Part shown: piece after piece, positions 42,675-51,980 of the stretch
Layout of the letters: every line of letters begins with the position of its first letter
Position numbering within the stretch: the first letter of the stretch is position 1
From: SIG603 sp963621245
GTDB lineage: Bacteria > Bacillota > Clostridia > Oscillospirales > Acutalibacteraceae
DNA length: 64,000 nt
Assembly (NCBI GenBank): GCA_963621245.1
Contig: CAVFCW010000007.1
Span: 1-64,000, forward strand
Direction: 5' to 3'
Made by a program: the position numbers and the translations under genes
Notes under the pieces: model-generated
Told to the model about the DNA's origin: nothing
The model's database searches: none
Seen by the model: only the letters and a program-made list of their open reading frames with translations

Positions 42675-43919
42675 TTAATCTCTTCTGAAAATATCTCTTG
42701 TGTAAACCTTGTCTTTTACGTCATCAAGGCATGAATCGTATCTGTTTGCAAGAATTGCGCCGCTCTCCGACTTAAACTTATCGAGATCGTTCACAACACG
42801 GCTTCCGAAGAACGTGCTTCCGTCCTTTAAAGTCGGCTCGTAAATGATAACTGTCGCACCCTTGCCCTTTATTCTCTTCATAACGCCCTGAATGGAGCTC
42901 TGACGGAAATTATCGGAGTTTGACTTCATGGTAAGTCTGTAAACGCCGACAACGCACTCTTTTTCGCTGTTCTCGTCAAAGTCTCCGCGGTTAAAGTAGT
43001 CGTAGTAACCCGCAAGCTTCAAAACTCTGTCTGCAATAAAGTCCTTTCTCGTGCGGTTGCTCTCAACTATCGCCGTCATCATGTTCTGCGGAACATCCTC
43101 GTAGTTTGCAAGGAGCTGCTTTGTGTCCTTCGGCAGACAGTATCCGCCGTAGCCGAATGACGGATTGTTGTAGTGAGTTCCGATTCTCGGGTCAAGTCCA
43201 ACGCCGTCTATAATCGACTTTGTGTCAAGGCCTTTCATCTCGGCATAAGTGTCAAGCTCGTTAAAATAAGATACTCTGAGGGCAAGGTAAGTATTCGAGA
43301 AAAGCTTAACAGCCTCAGCCTCGGTAAATCCCATGAAAAGCGTGGGAATATCTTCTTTTATTGCTCCCTCTTTCAAAAGCGAAGCGAAGGTCTCGGCTGT
43401 CTCTTTTGAGCTTTCGTCACAACCGACGATAATTCTCGAGGGATAAAGGTTATCGTAAAGCGCCTTGGATTCTCTCAAAAATTCGGGGCTGAAAATAATT
43501 TTGTCCGTCTTGTATTTTTCTCTCACACTCTCGGTGTAACCGACGGGAATTGTCGATTTAATCACCATGTAAGCGTTCGGATTGACTTTCATGACAAGCT
43601 CTATAACCGACTCAACAGCCGATGTATCAAAATATTTTGTTGCGCTGTCATAGTTTGTCGGAGCGGCAATGATTACCAAATCCGAATTTTTGTAGGCAGT
43701 TTCGCCGTCAAGAGTAGCAGTTAAATCGAGTTCTTTCTCAGCCAAATACTTCTCGATATAATCGTCCTGAATGGGGCTTTTTCTGTTGTTGATAAGCTCC
43801 ACTTTCTCAGAAACAATATCAACCGCATAGACCTTGTGGTGCTGTGCCAAAAGCACTGCGAGAGAAAGGCCCACGTATCCCGTGCCGGCAACGGCAACCG
43901 TAATTTCTTTTTTAGACAT
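42675..43919 (-). CDS. ugd: UDP-glucose 6-dehydrogenase
   Basis: A 414-residue NAD-dependent enzyme that oxidises UDP-glucose to UDP-glucuronate. The N-terminal motif AGTGYVGLSLA, the substrate-binding KSTIPVG and FSPEFLRESKALYDNLYPSR segments and catalytic Cys261 in GYGGYCLPKD are all present. Length matches the Cap3A/HasB type of Gram-positive capsule loci. It directly follows the initiating transferase gene. Related enzymes oxidise UDP-ManNAc or UDP-GlcNAc, but the size and the FSPEFLRE motif favour UDP-glucose. The polymer therefore probably contains a uronic acid. Confidence 0.92.
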   Translation of the reverse strand: MSKKEITVAVAGTGYVGLSLAVLLAQHHKVYAVDIVSEKVELINNRKSPIQDDYIEKYLAEKELDLTATLDGETAYKNSDLVIIAAPTNYDSATKYFDTSAVESVIELVMKVNPNAYMVIKSTIPVGYTESVREKYKTDKIIFSPEFLRESKALYDNLYPSRIIVGCDESSKETAETFASLLKEGAIKEDIPTLFMGFTEAEAVKLFSNTYLALRVSYFNELDTYAEMKGLDTKSIIDGVGLDPRIGTHYNNPSFGYGGYCLPKDTKQLLANYEDVPQNMMTAIVESNRTRKDFIADRVLKLAGYYDYFNRGDFDENSEKECVVGVYRLTMKSNSDNFRQSSIQGVMKRIKGKGATVIIYEPTLKDGSTFFGSRVVNDLDKFKSESGAILANRYDSCLDDVKDKVYTRDIFRRD

Positions 43920-43937
43920 ATTTACACCCTCCGTAAT

Positions 43938-45377
43938 TTACTCCGCTCCGTCGCTCTTGAAAACTGCGACAAAGGTTTTGAGTATTATTTTTAAATCGAG
44001 TTTCAAACTCCAGTTTTTAATATAATATTCGTCAAGCTTGACGACCTCTTCAAAATCCTTGATGTTGCTTCTGCCGCTTACCTGCCACATTCCCGTAAGG
44101 CCAGGCTTCATGCTCAGTCTTATCAGGTGGTGAAGATCGTACTGCTCCACCTCGTCAACCGTCGGCGGTCTTGTTCCCACAAGGCTCATATCCCCCTTGA
44201 GGATATTGAAAAACTGCGGAAATTCATCAATGGAATATTTTCTTATAAAGTTTCCTATGCCCTTGCCGGGGCCCTTTTCCGAACCTATAATTCTCGGATC
44301 GTTCTCAAGCTTGAACATATTGCCCTGCATCTGGTTTTGTGCCATGAGCTCTTTTTTTCTCTCGTCGGCGTCCATATACATTGAGCGGAACTTATATATC
44401 TTAAATTTTCTGCCGTTTTTTCCCACTCGCTGCTGGCTGTAAAAAATCGGGCCAGGTGAAGCTTTGTAGATAAGCGGTGCCACAAACACAAAAAGTATTC
44501 CCGTAAAAATACATCCGACAACACCCGCGAGAATATCGGTGAGGCGCTTCACCAAAAGGTGAAGAACTCCCGCCGTGCTCACACTTGTTGTCAAAAGATT
44601 GTAACCGGCGTATCTCTCAACATAGCTGTTCGGCAAATCTTTTCCCCAAGAATCAAGTCCTATGTGAACGACTATTCCGATTTCAAGCAGAACGGATATT
44701 ATCTTTTTTGCGGCGCCGTCACTCGGCGGCAAAAAGACAAAAGCCTCGTCAAAAACTTCTTTTCTTGCGTAATCCTCAAGCTTTTCAAGCTCGCACACAA
44801 CGGGAACTCCCGAAACTTCTTTGAGTCCCTCGGGGTTTTGGTCGAGGACAACGCCCGTTATGTCAAAATCAGAGTACTCGCTTGCCATAAGCTTATCAAT
44901 CGTGGCTTTTGCCCTCTCGGGAGAAATAATCACCACGGTTTTCGGCATGTTTCTTCTCTTGCGGTTGTGCGCCTTAATAATTCTCTTCCAAATAAGCCTT
45001 AAAACGAGCATGAGGAAGGTTGAGAACAAAAGACCCACGGCAAAAACCGTTCTCGAAAGATCCCAAATGTTCTTTCCCATGAAAAGAATCGTCATGGAAG
45101 TGCCCCAAACCACCAAGTTTTGCACGATTACCGATTTAATCTCAGCGAAAACCCCTCGTTTGAGAATATCCTTGTACCAACTGAAAAGCAGTACGAGAAC
45201 CAAATCAGCGGCTACGAGCAGAGCGTTAAGCTCCGTGTACATCTCTTGTCTGTCAATATATCTGAAATTAACACGGCGAAGCCACACCGCAACGAAAAAA
45301 GCTATCTCAAGGCAGATAATATCAATAAGCATGAAATCAAAATGCTTGAGCCAACCGACTCTTCTTCTTTGATTCAT
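43938..45377 (-). CDS. Initiating polyprenyl glycosylphosphotransferase
   Basis: A 479-residue membrane enzyme of the WbaP/CpsE class that moves a sugar-1-phosphate from a nucleotide sugar to undecaprenyl phosphate, starting repeat-unit assembly. Four or five N-terminal transmembrane segments are followed by a soluble Rossmann-like domain, one more transmembrane segment (about 285-310) and the catalytic domain with YSQQRVGKNG, KFRSM, DEFPQFFNILKGDMSLVGTRPP and PGLTGMWQVSGR. It is first of the capsule locus, just after the promoter. The first sugar is often glucose, galactose or a bacillosamine-type sugar; it cannot be chosen here. Confidence 0.93.
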   Translation of the reverse strand: MNQRRRVGWLKHFDFMLIDIICLEIAFFVAVWLRRVNFRYIDRQEMYTELNALLVAADLVLVLLFSWYKDILKRGVFAEIKSVIVQNLVVWGTSMTILFMGKNIWDLSRTVFAVGLLFSTFLMLVLRLIWKRIIKAHNRKRRNMPKTVVIISPERAKATIDKLMASEYSDFDITGVVLDQNPEGLKEVSGVPVVCELEKLEDYARKEVFDEAFVFLPPSDGAAKKIISVLLEIGIVVHIGLDSWGKDLPNSYVERYAGYNLLTTSVSTAGVLHLLVKRLTDILAGVVGCIFTGILFVFVAPLIYKASPGPIFYSQQRVGKNGRKFKIYKFRSMYMDADERKKELMAQNQMQGNMFKLENDPRIIGSEKGPGKGIGNFIRKYSIDEFPQFFNILKGDMSLVGTRPPTVDEVEQYDLHHLIRLSMKPGLTGMWQVSGRSNIKDFEEVVKLDEYYIKNWSLKLDLKIILKTFVAVFKSDGAE

Positions 45378-45447
45378 TTTTTGACCCTTTCATTTTGCAA
45401 AACGTACTCAAATACAGCATTGCATAATTTTAGTTATAATCGTGACT

Positions 45448-45476
45448 ATTCTACCACACAATACCTTATTATTCAA
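45448..45476 (-). promoter_or_regulatory. Sigma-A promoter of the capsule locus
   Basis: TTGAAT (45471-45476), a 17-nt spacer and TAGAAT (45448-45453) on the minus strand, 71 bp before the first ATG. The 308-bp gap upstream of the locus holds this promoter and the terminator of the preceding operon; the leader has no clear attenuator or riboswitch. Confidence 0.75.
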
Positions 45477-45648
45477 TGCGATTTTTAGCCGCCACGCTTA
45501 TTTTGCATAACATATCTGTTATTGTGCCGAAAGGGAAATATTATTTTTGTTAATTTTTAAGGCTAAAATTAAATATTGCATAAACCTTTGCTTTGCCTTT
45601 TGTCAATTTAGTATAGCCCTAAGAAATTTTGTGCATACCCTCGAAACG

Positions 45649-45678
45649 CAAAAACAGACGCATCAAAATGCGCCTGTT
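45649..45678 (-). terminator. Intrinsic terminator of the exporter-murD-rnr-nagA-FHA operon
   Basis: An 11-bp stem AACAGGCGCAT/ATGCGTCTGTT (one G-U pair), a 4-nt loop and a T run on the minus strand, right after the stop codon of the FHA gene. Confidence 0.93.
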
Positions 45679-45685
45679 TCGTCCT

Positions 45686-47164
45686 TTATCTTATATCGAA
45701 TGTCATATCGGTATCTGCGAATCTTATAACATCGCCCGCCACAATCTGAACGGGATCGGTGCTTATTCTCTGACCGTTAACAAAAGTTCCGTTTGTGGAA
45801 TCGTTGTCGATAATGAAGAATTTTCCGTCGTTTCTCGTGATAACCGAGTGCAAACGGCTGATTGTCTGATTACCGAAAAGCTGATAATCCGTTATAGCGG
45901 CGTTCTTTCCTATTTTAAACATAGGCTGATCCACTATGACGTTTCTGCCGTCGCTCATTGTGAGAATTCCGATCGGCTCTTTTTTGACGTTCTCTGTCTC
46001 GTAAGCGTCGGAAACAACCTCTTCGGGTTTCTCCTCTTGAAGCTCTTCGAGAATTTCTTCATGAATCTCTTCGTGAGGTTCTTCCGAAAATTCGGCAACT
46101 GTGTTCAAATCGCTCTCGGAAGTAAGCACGGGAGAAGGCACCGGTGCTTCAAAAGAAACGGGAGCGGCAGGCGACGGAGCAAAACCGCCGACAAAATTCT
46201 CGGTTTCAACGGCACCGACCGATGTTTTCTTCAAGAGTGAGAAAACAAGAACAGCTATCGAAACATCGGCAACAGCCGCAGCCACAGGAGCCAGAACGCC
46301 TCCAAGGAAGTTGGTCGGGATAACCGAGAAGTTCATGCTTCCCACGCCCAAGAGACTTCCGGTTACCTCAGAGAGAGCGGACAAAATCGCATTGTTAAGA
46401 GCAACTCTCATGCAGTAGAAAATAAGTGTGAAAACTGCCGAGAACACGGATAAAATCTTGATGACGGCATAAACTGTCGATACATTCTTTACCTTTGCAA
46501 AATTGCCGAATCCTGTTTCCGCTGTTATTTTGCACTCGGAGACAAGTGAGTTAAGTCCAACGTAAGCGACAAACTTAATCACGTTCGCAAATATCATGAC
46601 CATGCAGAATGCAATCCAGTATATTTTGTAATCCTCTATCTCGCCGGCCGACATAACAAAACAGCCGATAACGAGAAGAAGAAGCATTCCGACAACCGAA
46701 AGAGCCGAGAGAATAGTGTCGATAATCGCTACGACCTTGAAGAAAACAAAGCCTGTCGATTTGAGTCTCGGCGTCTGATTTTTAGCCGACAGGTAAGTGA
46801 TGTAACAGCCGGCTACCGTCAATCCGAGGGGAACAAGTGCGATAATTCCGATAATGGTGCTCATGTAAGCAAAAGTCTTTGCGGAATTTACAAATGACGA
46901 ACCGCCTAAAAGCGACACTGCCGAACCCCAAAAGTTTATTGAGGAAAAAGTTTTTGCCGAAGAAATCATAAGTCCGATGAACTTCGCAAAAATACTCACG
47001 CTCAGTGCAATAGTCAGCATGAGTGCCACGCCGGAAGCCGATACGGATCTTAGAGCCGAAACCGCAAAAGGCACGCTCGGCGCAGTTACGGATGCCGACT
47101 GCTCGGCGGGACAAATGTGAGGAACACCCTCCTCTATTTTCTGACCGCATTTTGGACAAAACAT
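45686..47164 (-). CDS. Zinc-ribbon, membrane and FHA-domain protein
   Basis: A 492-residue protein of unknown role in three parts. An N-terminal zinc ribbon (CPKCGQ at 3-8, with a later HxC pair) is followed by six to eight transmembrane segments (about 30-320), an acidic Glu/Pro-rich linker (about 340-395) and a C-terminal FHA domain with FKIGKN, SRLHSVI and DNDSTNGTFVNG. FHA domains bind phosphothreonine, so the protein may link a membrane complex with Ser/Thr-kinase signalling; no kinase gene lies in the window. It is last of its operon, 26 bp after nagA, and is followed by a terminator. Confidence 0.85.
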   Translation of the reverse strand: MFCPKCGQKIEEGVPHICPAEQSASVTAPSVPFAVSALRSVSASGVALMLTIALSVSIFAKFIGLMISSAKTFSSINFWGSAVSLLGGSSFVNSAKTFAYMSTIIGIIALVPLGLTVAGCYITYLSAKNQTPRLKSTGFVFFKVVAIIDTILSALSVVGMLLLLVIGCFVMSAGEIEDYKIYWIAFCMVMIFANVIKFVAYVGLNSLVSECKITAETGFGNFAKVKNVSTVYAVIKILSVFSAVFTLIFYCMRVALNNAILSALSEVTGSLLGVGSMNFSVIPTNFLGGVLAPVAAAVADVSIAVLVFSLLKKTSVGAVETENFVGGFAPSPAAPVSFEAPVPSPVLTSESDLNTVAEFSEEPHEEIHEEILEELQEEKPEEVVSDAYETENVKKEPIGILTMSDGRNVIVDQPMFKIGKNAAITDYQLFGNQTISRLHSVITRNDGKFFIIDNDSTNGTFVNGQRISTDPVQIVAGDVIRFADTDMTFDIR

Positions 47165-47190
47165 AATTTACCCTTCTTTCAAATAATATA

Positions 47191-48312
47191 TCAATGATAC
47201 ACTCCGACTATATTGAGGTCGCCGTCAAGAATGACGAGATCGGCTTTTTTGCCCTCCTCAATACTTCCGATTGTATCAAACGTACCAGTTACCTTTGCGG
47301 GGTTGGCAGTCATTGCCTTTACCGCCTTTTCGAGCGGAACACCCCACGAAACCAAGTTTTTAAGCTCCTCATAAAGATTGCTTATCGAACCGGCTATCGT
47401 GCCGTCCTCAAGAACACACGTGCCGTTCTTTACCGAAATGGGAAGCTTGCCGAGCTCGCCCTCTGTTCCCTCGGGCATACCGCTTAGCATGAGTGCGTCG
47501 CTTATCACGCAGATTCTGTCGCCCATAAGCTCAAAAACCCTCTTTATTACTGACGGATGAATGTGCTTGCCGTCACAGATAAGCTCTGCGCTTATGCGCT
47601 TGTCTTCAAAAACAGCACCGACCGCACCGGGAGCTCTGTGGTTAAAACCAGTCATTGCGTTAAAAAGGTGAGTGGCATGAGTAACACCGGCGTCAAATGA
47701 AGCCTTTGCCGTATCGTAATCGGCTGTTGAATGTGCGAGTGAAACACAGCTTTCGTTCTTAGCCTTTTTGGTGAACTCAAAGTTTTCGTCCTCCTCGGGA
47801 GCAATGTCGACAAGTTTGATTATGCCGCCAAATTCCTTTTGAAGACTCTCGAAAAGCTCAAAATCGGGCTTTAATACATATTTTTCGTTCTGCGCGCCTT
47901 TTTTCTCGGGGGAGATGAACGGCCCCTCCATGTTGACGCCGATAACGCTTGCGCCGCCGCTTGGGTTATCCATAACTTCTTTTGCCGCCGAGAGAGACTT
48001 TTTTATCGTGTCGATATCAACCGTCATTGTTGTTGGGCAAAACGATGTTATGCCGTTTGAGAGAAGATATTCTGCGATTTCGTTTATCGCCTGACTCGTC
48101 CCCTCGCAGGTATCGCGTCCCGCCGCACCGTGAATATGAATATCGATAAAGCCAGGCACTATCGTGAATCCGTCGCAGTCGATTACAAGCTCGTCTGCGG
48201 AATAAGGTATTTTCTTAGCGATTTTCTTAAGCTTTTTGTCGTCGGATATTTCAAGATCACATTTTGAGAAGCGAAAATCGCCGCCCAAAACTCTTGCGTT
48301 TATAACTTTCAT
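47191..48312 (-). CDS. nagA: N-acetylglucosamine-6-phosphate deacetylase
   Basis: A 373-residue amidohydrolase that removes acetate from GlcNAc-6-phosphate, feeding amino sugars into glycolysis or back to wall precursors. Metal-binding residues lie in DIHIHGAAG (His59, His61); further motifs are NMEGPFI, ATHLFNAM and ISDALMLSGMPEG. The ATG overlaps the rnr stop as ATGA. NagB and a GlcNAc transporter are not in the window; the murD gene in the same operon suggests a wall-recycling link. Confidence 0.95.
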   Translation of the reverse strand: MKVINARVLGGDFRFSKCDLEISDDKKLKKIAKKIPYSADELVIDCDGFTIVPGFIDIHIHGAAGRDTCEGTSQAINEIAEYLLSNGITSFCPTTMTVDIDTIKKSLSAAKEVMDNPSGGASVIGVNMEGPFISPEKKGAQNEKYVLKPDFELFESLQKEFGGIIKLVDIAPEEDENFEFTKKAKNESCVSLAHSTADYDTAKASFDAGVTHATHLFNAMTGFNHRAPGAVGAVFEDKRISAELICDGKHIHPSVIKRVFELMGDRICVISDALMLSGMPEGTEGELGKLPISVKNGTCVLEDGTIAGSISNLYEELKNLVSWGVPLEKAVKAMTANPAKVTGTFDTIGSIEEGKKADLVILDGDLNIVGVYH

Positions 48313-50516
48313 TCGGCAGTATCCTCGTCGGGAGCAAAGTCCACCATTCCCGTTGCGACAACAGCCGAAGCAACGATTATATTGACGGAAGTTCCGATTG
48401 AGAGAGTTCTTCCCGTTAAGTTACACTTCTGGGTGATAACGCCGTCAAACTCAAAGTGATTGTTCTTGAAAAGCGCACAGTCGACATATCCCTCAACGTT
48501 GTTGGGAAGTCTTACAAATATGCCGTTTTTGGTAACGCCGCTGACAACGCCCGTGAATTTTTCGCCGATGTGGCGGCTCATGTACTCAGCCATGTAGCAG
48601 TCCTCTGCATCACGCTCGGCAGAAACCGCCCTTACTTCGTTGTTCGAGGACTGAAGTGCGCTTGCGTCTGCAAATGCCGCATAACGCTTTGTAATTTCCG
48701 CGCTGTCCTTTCCCGAAACAAGATCCGTCAAAATTCTGTGAATGGACGTATCGGGATATCTTCTTATCGGTGAAGTAAAGTGAGAATAATCCTTGAGCGC
48801 AAGACCGAAGTGACCGAGCGGCTCGGGAGAATATCTTGCCTTTTCCATGGTTCTCAAAAGTCTCTGAGAAACAAGCACCTCGTTCGGCTGATCTTTCACT
48901 CTCTCGAGTATTGCGGAGAAATCTCTCGGAGAAGGTCTCTCGTTGTTGAGCTCCTTGCACGGAATGTTAAGCGCCGTCAAAAGCTCTCTCAAATCCTTAA
49001 CTCTGTCGGGAGTGGGATGCTCGTGAATACGGTAAAGGAACGGTATTTTTGCATCCTGAGCCGTTCTTGCCGCCGCAATGTTTGCGCTTATCATAAGCTG
49101 CTCAATCATTTCTTCGGCTTCACCCGATACTCTCGGCTTGACGTCTACGCACTTTCCGTCCTCATCGAGAACGAATTTTACTTCGCCGCTGTCAAGGTTC
49201 ATGGTTCCCCTTGCCGCAGCCGCTCTCTTGAGAATATTTGCAAGTTCTCTTGCCGCCATGAGACTTTCCTTGACGGGAGCGTATTTTTCTTTGATTTCTT
49301 CGCTTGCCGTTCCGTCAAAAATCTCGTTTACCTCGGAGTAAACTCCTCTTACCTTTGAATCTATGATTGATTTTCTGAATTTATAGCGGATCATCTTTCC
49401 GTTATCGTCAATATCGATAAGTGCAGAGAAAGTGAGTTTATCCGTGCCCGCATTAAGCGAACAGACGCCGTTCGAAATGCACTCGGGAAGCATGGGAATA
49501 ACTCTGTCGGCAAAATAGACGCTTGTGCCCCTGTTCATTGCCTCCTCGTCACAAAGAGAATGTGCCGTTATGTAGTGAGAAACATCGGCAATATGAACTC
49601 CGAGATGAAAACCGCCGTCATATTTTTCACAAGAAATGGCGTCATCCAAATCCTTTGCGTCAGCGCCGTCAATCGTGAAAATCGGCTCCTGTCTTAAGTC
49701 GAGTCGCTTGGAAATTTCCTCGGCTGTAATTTTCTCCGATGCGATTTTTTCGGCTTCTTCAAGCACGGCGTCGGGGAAGACCGACGGAATGCCGTACTTC
49801 TCGATAACTGCGTCAGCGCAGATTCTTGCGCTCTCGCCCGAACCGAAAACCTTTATGACCTTAGCCTGAGTCCAGTCGCCGCGATAGTCCTTTTGAAGCT
49901 TTACGAGAACCTTGTCGCCAGGTACTGCACCGCCGAGGTCAGTCGGTGAAATCTGCGGATTATATCTTATCGATACGTCGGGGATAAGCTCCGTGCCGTA
50001 CTCGGTTTCGTTTATCGTACCCGTTATGCTCTTGTTGCCTTTTTCGAGTATCTTGGAAACTCTTCCCGAATAGCCCTTTGCATCCTTGCGGATTCCGTTC
50101 ACGAGAACCTTGTCGCCGACAAGACAGCCGTTCATGAGCGCACCCGGAATGAATATATCCTCGCCGCCGTCATTCGGTTTGGCAAAAGCAAATCCCGATG
50201 AAAGCGAAACTATCTCACATTCTTTGGTTCTCACTTCGTTATTTAGCCTTACGACATGCTTATCAACGATAATCTCGCCCATGTTCTCAAGACTTTTGAG
50301 CGCATCGTAGAAAGCGTCCTTCTCTTTTATGCCCGATTTTCTCATAAGCTCCCTTGAAGAAAACTCATGCTCCCTCTCACGCCTTACGGCGGACATAATC
50401 TTGCTCTCGAAATAATTGAACTCGGATTTTTTTGCCGTGCCGAGCTTTTTGCCAAGCTTCTTGACAGATGCCTTTTTGCCCGGCTTCTTTCCTTTTTTAT
50501 GTTTTTGTGTCGTCAT
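48309..50516 (-). CDS. rnr: Ribonuclease R
   Basis: A 735-residue 3-prime-to-5-prime exoribonuclease of the RNase II family that degrades structured RNA. It has a lysine-rich start (residues 4-30), an N-terminal helix-turn-helix and cold-shock-like domains, the RNB catalytic domain with DGADAKDLDDAI and HIADVSHYI, and a C-terminal S1 domain (GVVSGVTKNGIFVRL). The ATG after AGGAGGTG is chosen; a GTG three codons earlier lies in the ribosome binding site. It lies 24 bp after murD and overlaps nagA by 4 bp. In many Firmicutes rnr is next to smpB or secG, not murD. Confidence 0.96.
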   Translation of the reverse strand: MTTQKHKKGKKPGKKASVKKLGKKLGTAKKSEFNYFESKIMSAVRREREHEFSSRELMRKSGIKEKDAFYDALKSLENMGEIIVDKHVVRLNNEVRTKECEIVSLSSGFAFAKPNDGGEDIFIPGALMNGCLVGDKVLVNGIRKDAKGYSGRVSKILEKGNKSITGTINETEYGTELIPDVSIRYNPQISPTDLGGAVPGDKVLVKLQKDYRGDWTQAKVIKVFGSGESARICADAVIEKYGIPSVFPDAVLEEAEKIASEKITAEEISKRLDLRQEPIFTIDGADAKDLDDAISCEKYDGGFHLGVHIADVSHYITAHSLCDEEAMNRGTSVYFADRVIPMLPECISNGVCSLNAGTDKLTFSALIDIDDNGKMIRYKFRKSIIDSKVRGVYSEVNEIFDGTASEEIKEKYAPVKESLMAARELANILKRAAAARGTMNLDSGEVKFVLDEDGKCVDVKPRVSGEAEEMIEQLMISANIAAARTAQDAKIPFLYRIHEHPTPDRVKDLRELLTALNIPCKELNNERPSPRDFSAILERVKDQPNEVLVSQRLLRTMEKARYSPEPLGHFGLALKDYSHFTSPIRRYPDTSIHRILTDLVSGKDSAEITKRYAAFADASALQSSNNEVRAVSAERDAEDCYMAEYMSRHIGEKFTGVVSGVTKNGIFVRLPNNVEGYVDCALFKNNHFEFDGVITQKCNLTGRTLSIGTSVNIIVASAVVATGMVDFAPDEDTAE

Positions 50517-50540
50517 AAAAGACACCTCCTACCCTAGGGT

Positions 50541-51938
50541 TTATTCAAGCGAATTAACCGTGTCTCTGTAAATATTTCCTCTCACCTCGAAATCGGGATA
50601 CATATCGAATCCCGTGCATGCGGGGCAAAGCGAAACTATATCTCCGTCGGTTGCTCTGCTTCTTGCGGCATTAACGGCGTCCGTCATGTTGTGGCAAACG
50701 ATAATCTCGGGGTTGCCTTCGCTGTACGATTTTGCCTCGAGGACTGCCTTCTCGATTTTTCCCGCCGCAGGCTCCTTATGCCCCTCAAGCTTATGCTCGG
50801 GGCCGAGAAGAACAAGAGTTTTTACCTTTTTACAGATGACCTCGCCCAACTCGTCAAACGGAATTTTCTTGTCTGCTCCGCCCGCGATAATGATTATTTT
50901 CTTGTCATAAACGGAAAGCGTACCCGCCATGGCTCTTGACGGGCTTGTTGCGATGGAATCGTTGTAATACTTAACTCCGTCAAGCTCTCTCACAAACTCC
51001 ATTCTGTGGGCAACGCCGCCGAAATCCTTTGCTACGCTTATGATGTTCTCGGCGCTTACCTCGCCCCAAACCGCACTGATAGCGGCTAAGTAGTTCTCGA
51101 TGTTATGATTACCGGGAAGTCTTATGTCGGCGGTATCCATAAGGTAACAGCCGTTCACATAGATTTTTCCGTCAGCGGCATATGCGCCCCTTGCGGTCTT
51201 TTCTTTTCTCGAGAAGAGATATAAATCTCCTCTTACTTCATCTTTAAAGGAAGCTGTAATCTCGTTATCGAGATTCAAAACCGTTCTTGTGAAAGCGTTC
51301 TGATGAATGAAAATATTCTTCTTTGCGTCCACGTATTCTTTCATGTCCTTGTGAACATCGAGGTGATTTGGCGAAAGATTTGTCATGACCGCCACGTCGG
51401 GGCTCTTTCTCATGGAGATAAGCTGGAAAGAGGAAAGCTCGACAACGGCAATGTCGTTTTCGTCAATCTCGTTGATTTCGGGAAGAAGCGGCTTGCCGAG
51501 GTTTCCGCCGAGGTGAACCTTCTTGCCCTGTTTTTTAAGGAACTCTGCGATTATCGAAGTTGTTGTGGTCTTTCCGTCAGATCCCGTCACGGCATAAATT
51601 TTGCACGGACACAAATCGAAGAAAACTTCCATCTCGCTTGTAACGGCAACGCCGTTTTTTCTCGCCCTTGTAAGTTCCGGCAGATAGTAAGGCATTCCCG
51701 GTGCACGGAAAAGTATGTCCTCATCGATATTCTCGAGGTAGTGCTCGCCCGTGATCATCTTAACTCCGAGGGCTTTAAGCTTCTCGCCGTTCTCGCCCAA
51801 ATCGGTTTTTCTGTCCCTTGCGGTAATCTCTGCACCGTACTTCAAAAAAAGTTCGATAACAGGCATATTGCTTCTCGCAATACCGCAAAACGTGACTCTT
51901 TTTCCCTTAAGGGAATTCAAAAATTTATCCTTATTCAT
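50541..51938 (-). CDS. murD: UDP-N-acetylmuramoylalanine-D-glutamate ligase
   Basis: A 465-residue Mur ligase that adds D-glutamate to UDP-MurNAc-L-Ala in peptidoglycan synthesis. The N-terminal UDP-binding domain begins KRVTFCGIARSN, the ATP-binding P-loop is GSDGKTTTT (119-126), and the central motif NHNIENYLAA and C-terminal YNDSIATSPSR are typical of MurD. It lies outside a division and wall (dcw) cluster, between an ABC exporter and rnr. The ATG has AAGGGA upstream. Confidence 0.96.
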   Translation of the reverse strand: MNKDKFLNSLKGKRVTFCGIARSNMPVIELFLKYGAEITARDRKTDLGENGEKLKALGVKMITGEHYLENIDEDILFRAPGMPYYLPELTRARKNGVAVTSEMEVFFDLCPCKIYAVTGSDGKTTTTSIIAEFLKKQGKKVHLGGNLGKPLLPEINEIDENDIAVVELSSFQLISMRKSPDVAVMTNLSPNHLDVHKDMKEYVDAKKNIFIHQNAFTRTVLNLDNEITASFKDEVRGDLYLFSRKEKTARGAYAADGKIYVNGCYLMDTADIRLPGNHNIENYLAAISAVWGEVSAENIISVAKDFGGVAHRMEFVRELDGVKYYNDSIATSPSRAMAGTLSVYDKKIIIIAGGADKKIPFDELGEVICKKVKTLVLLGPEHKLEGHKEPAAGKIEKAVLEAKSYSEGNPEIIVCHNMTDAVNAARSRATDGDIVSLCPACTGFDMYPDFEVRGNIYRDTVNSLE

Positions 51939-51980
51939 AATATCCCTTCTTACATAGATTTATCTTGATTTCAATTGCTT

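Noticed and set aside
45378..45447. Riboswitch or antitermination leader before the capsule locus
   Set aside because: Only about 70 nt lie between the promoter and the first gene, and no stable hairpin with a T run is seen.
48780..49358. Plus-strand 192-codon frame opposite rnr
   Set aside because: It is antisense to the RNB catalytic domain of rnr and has no start signals.
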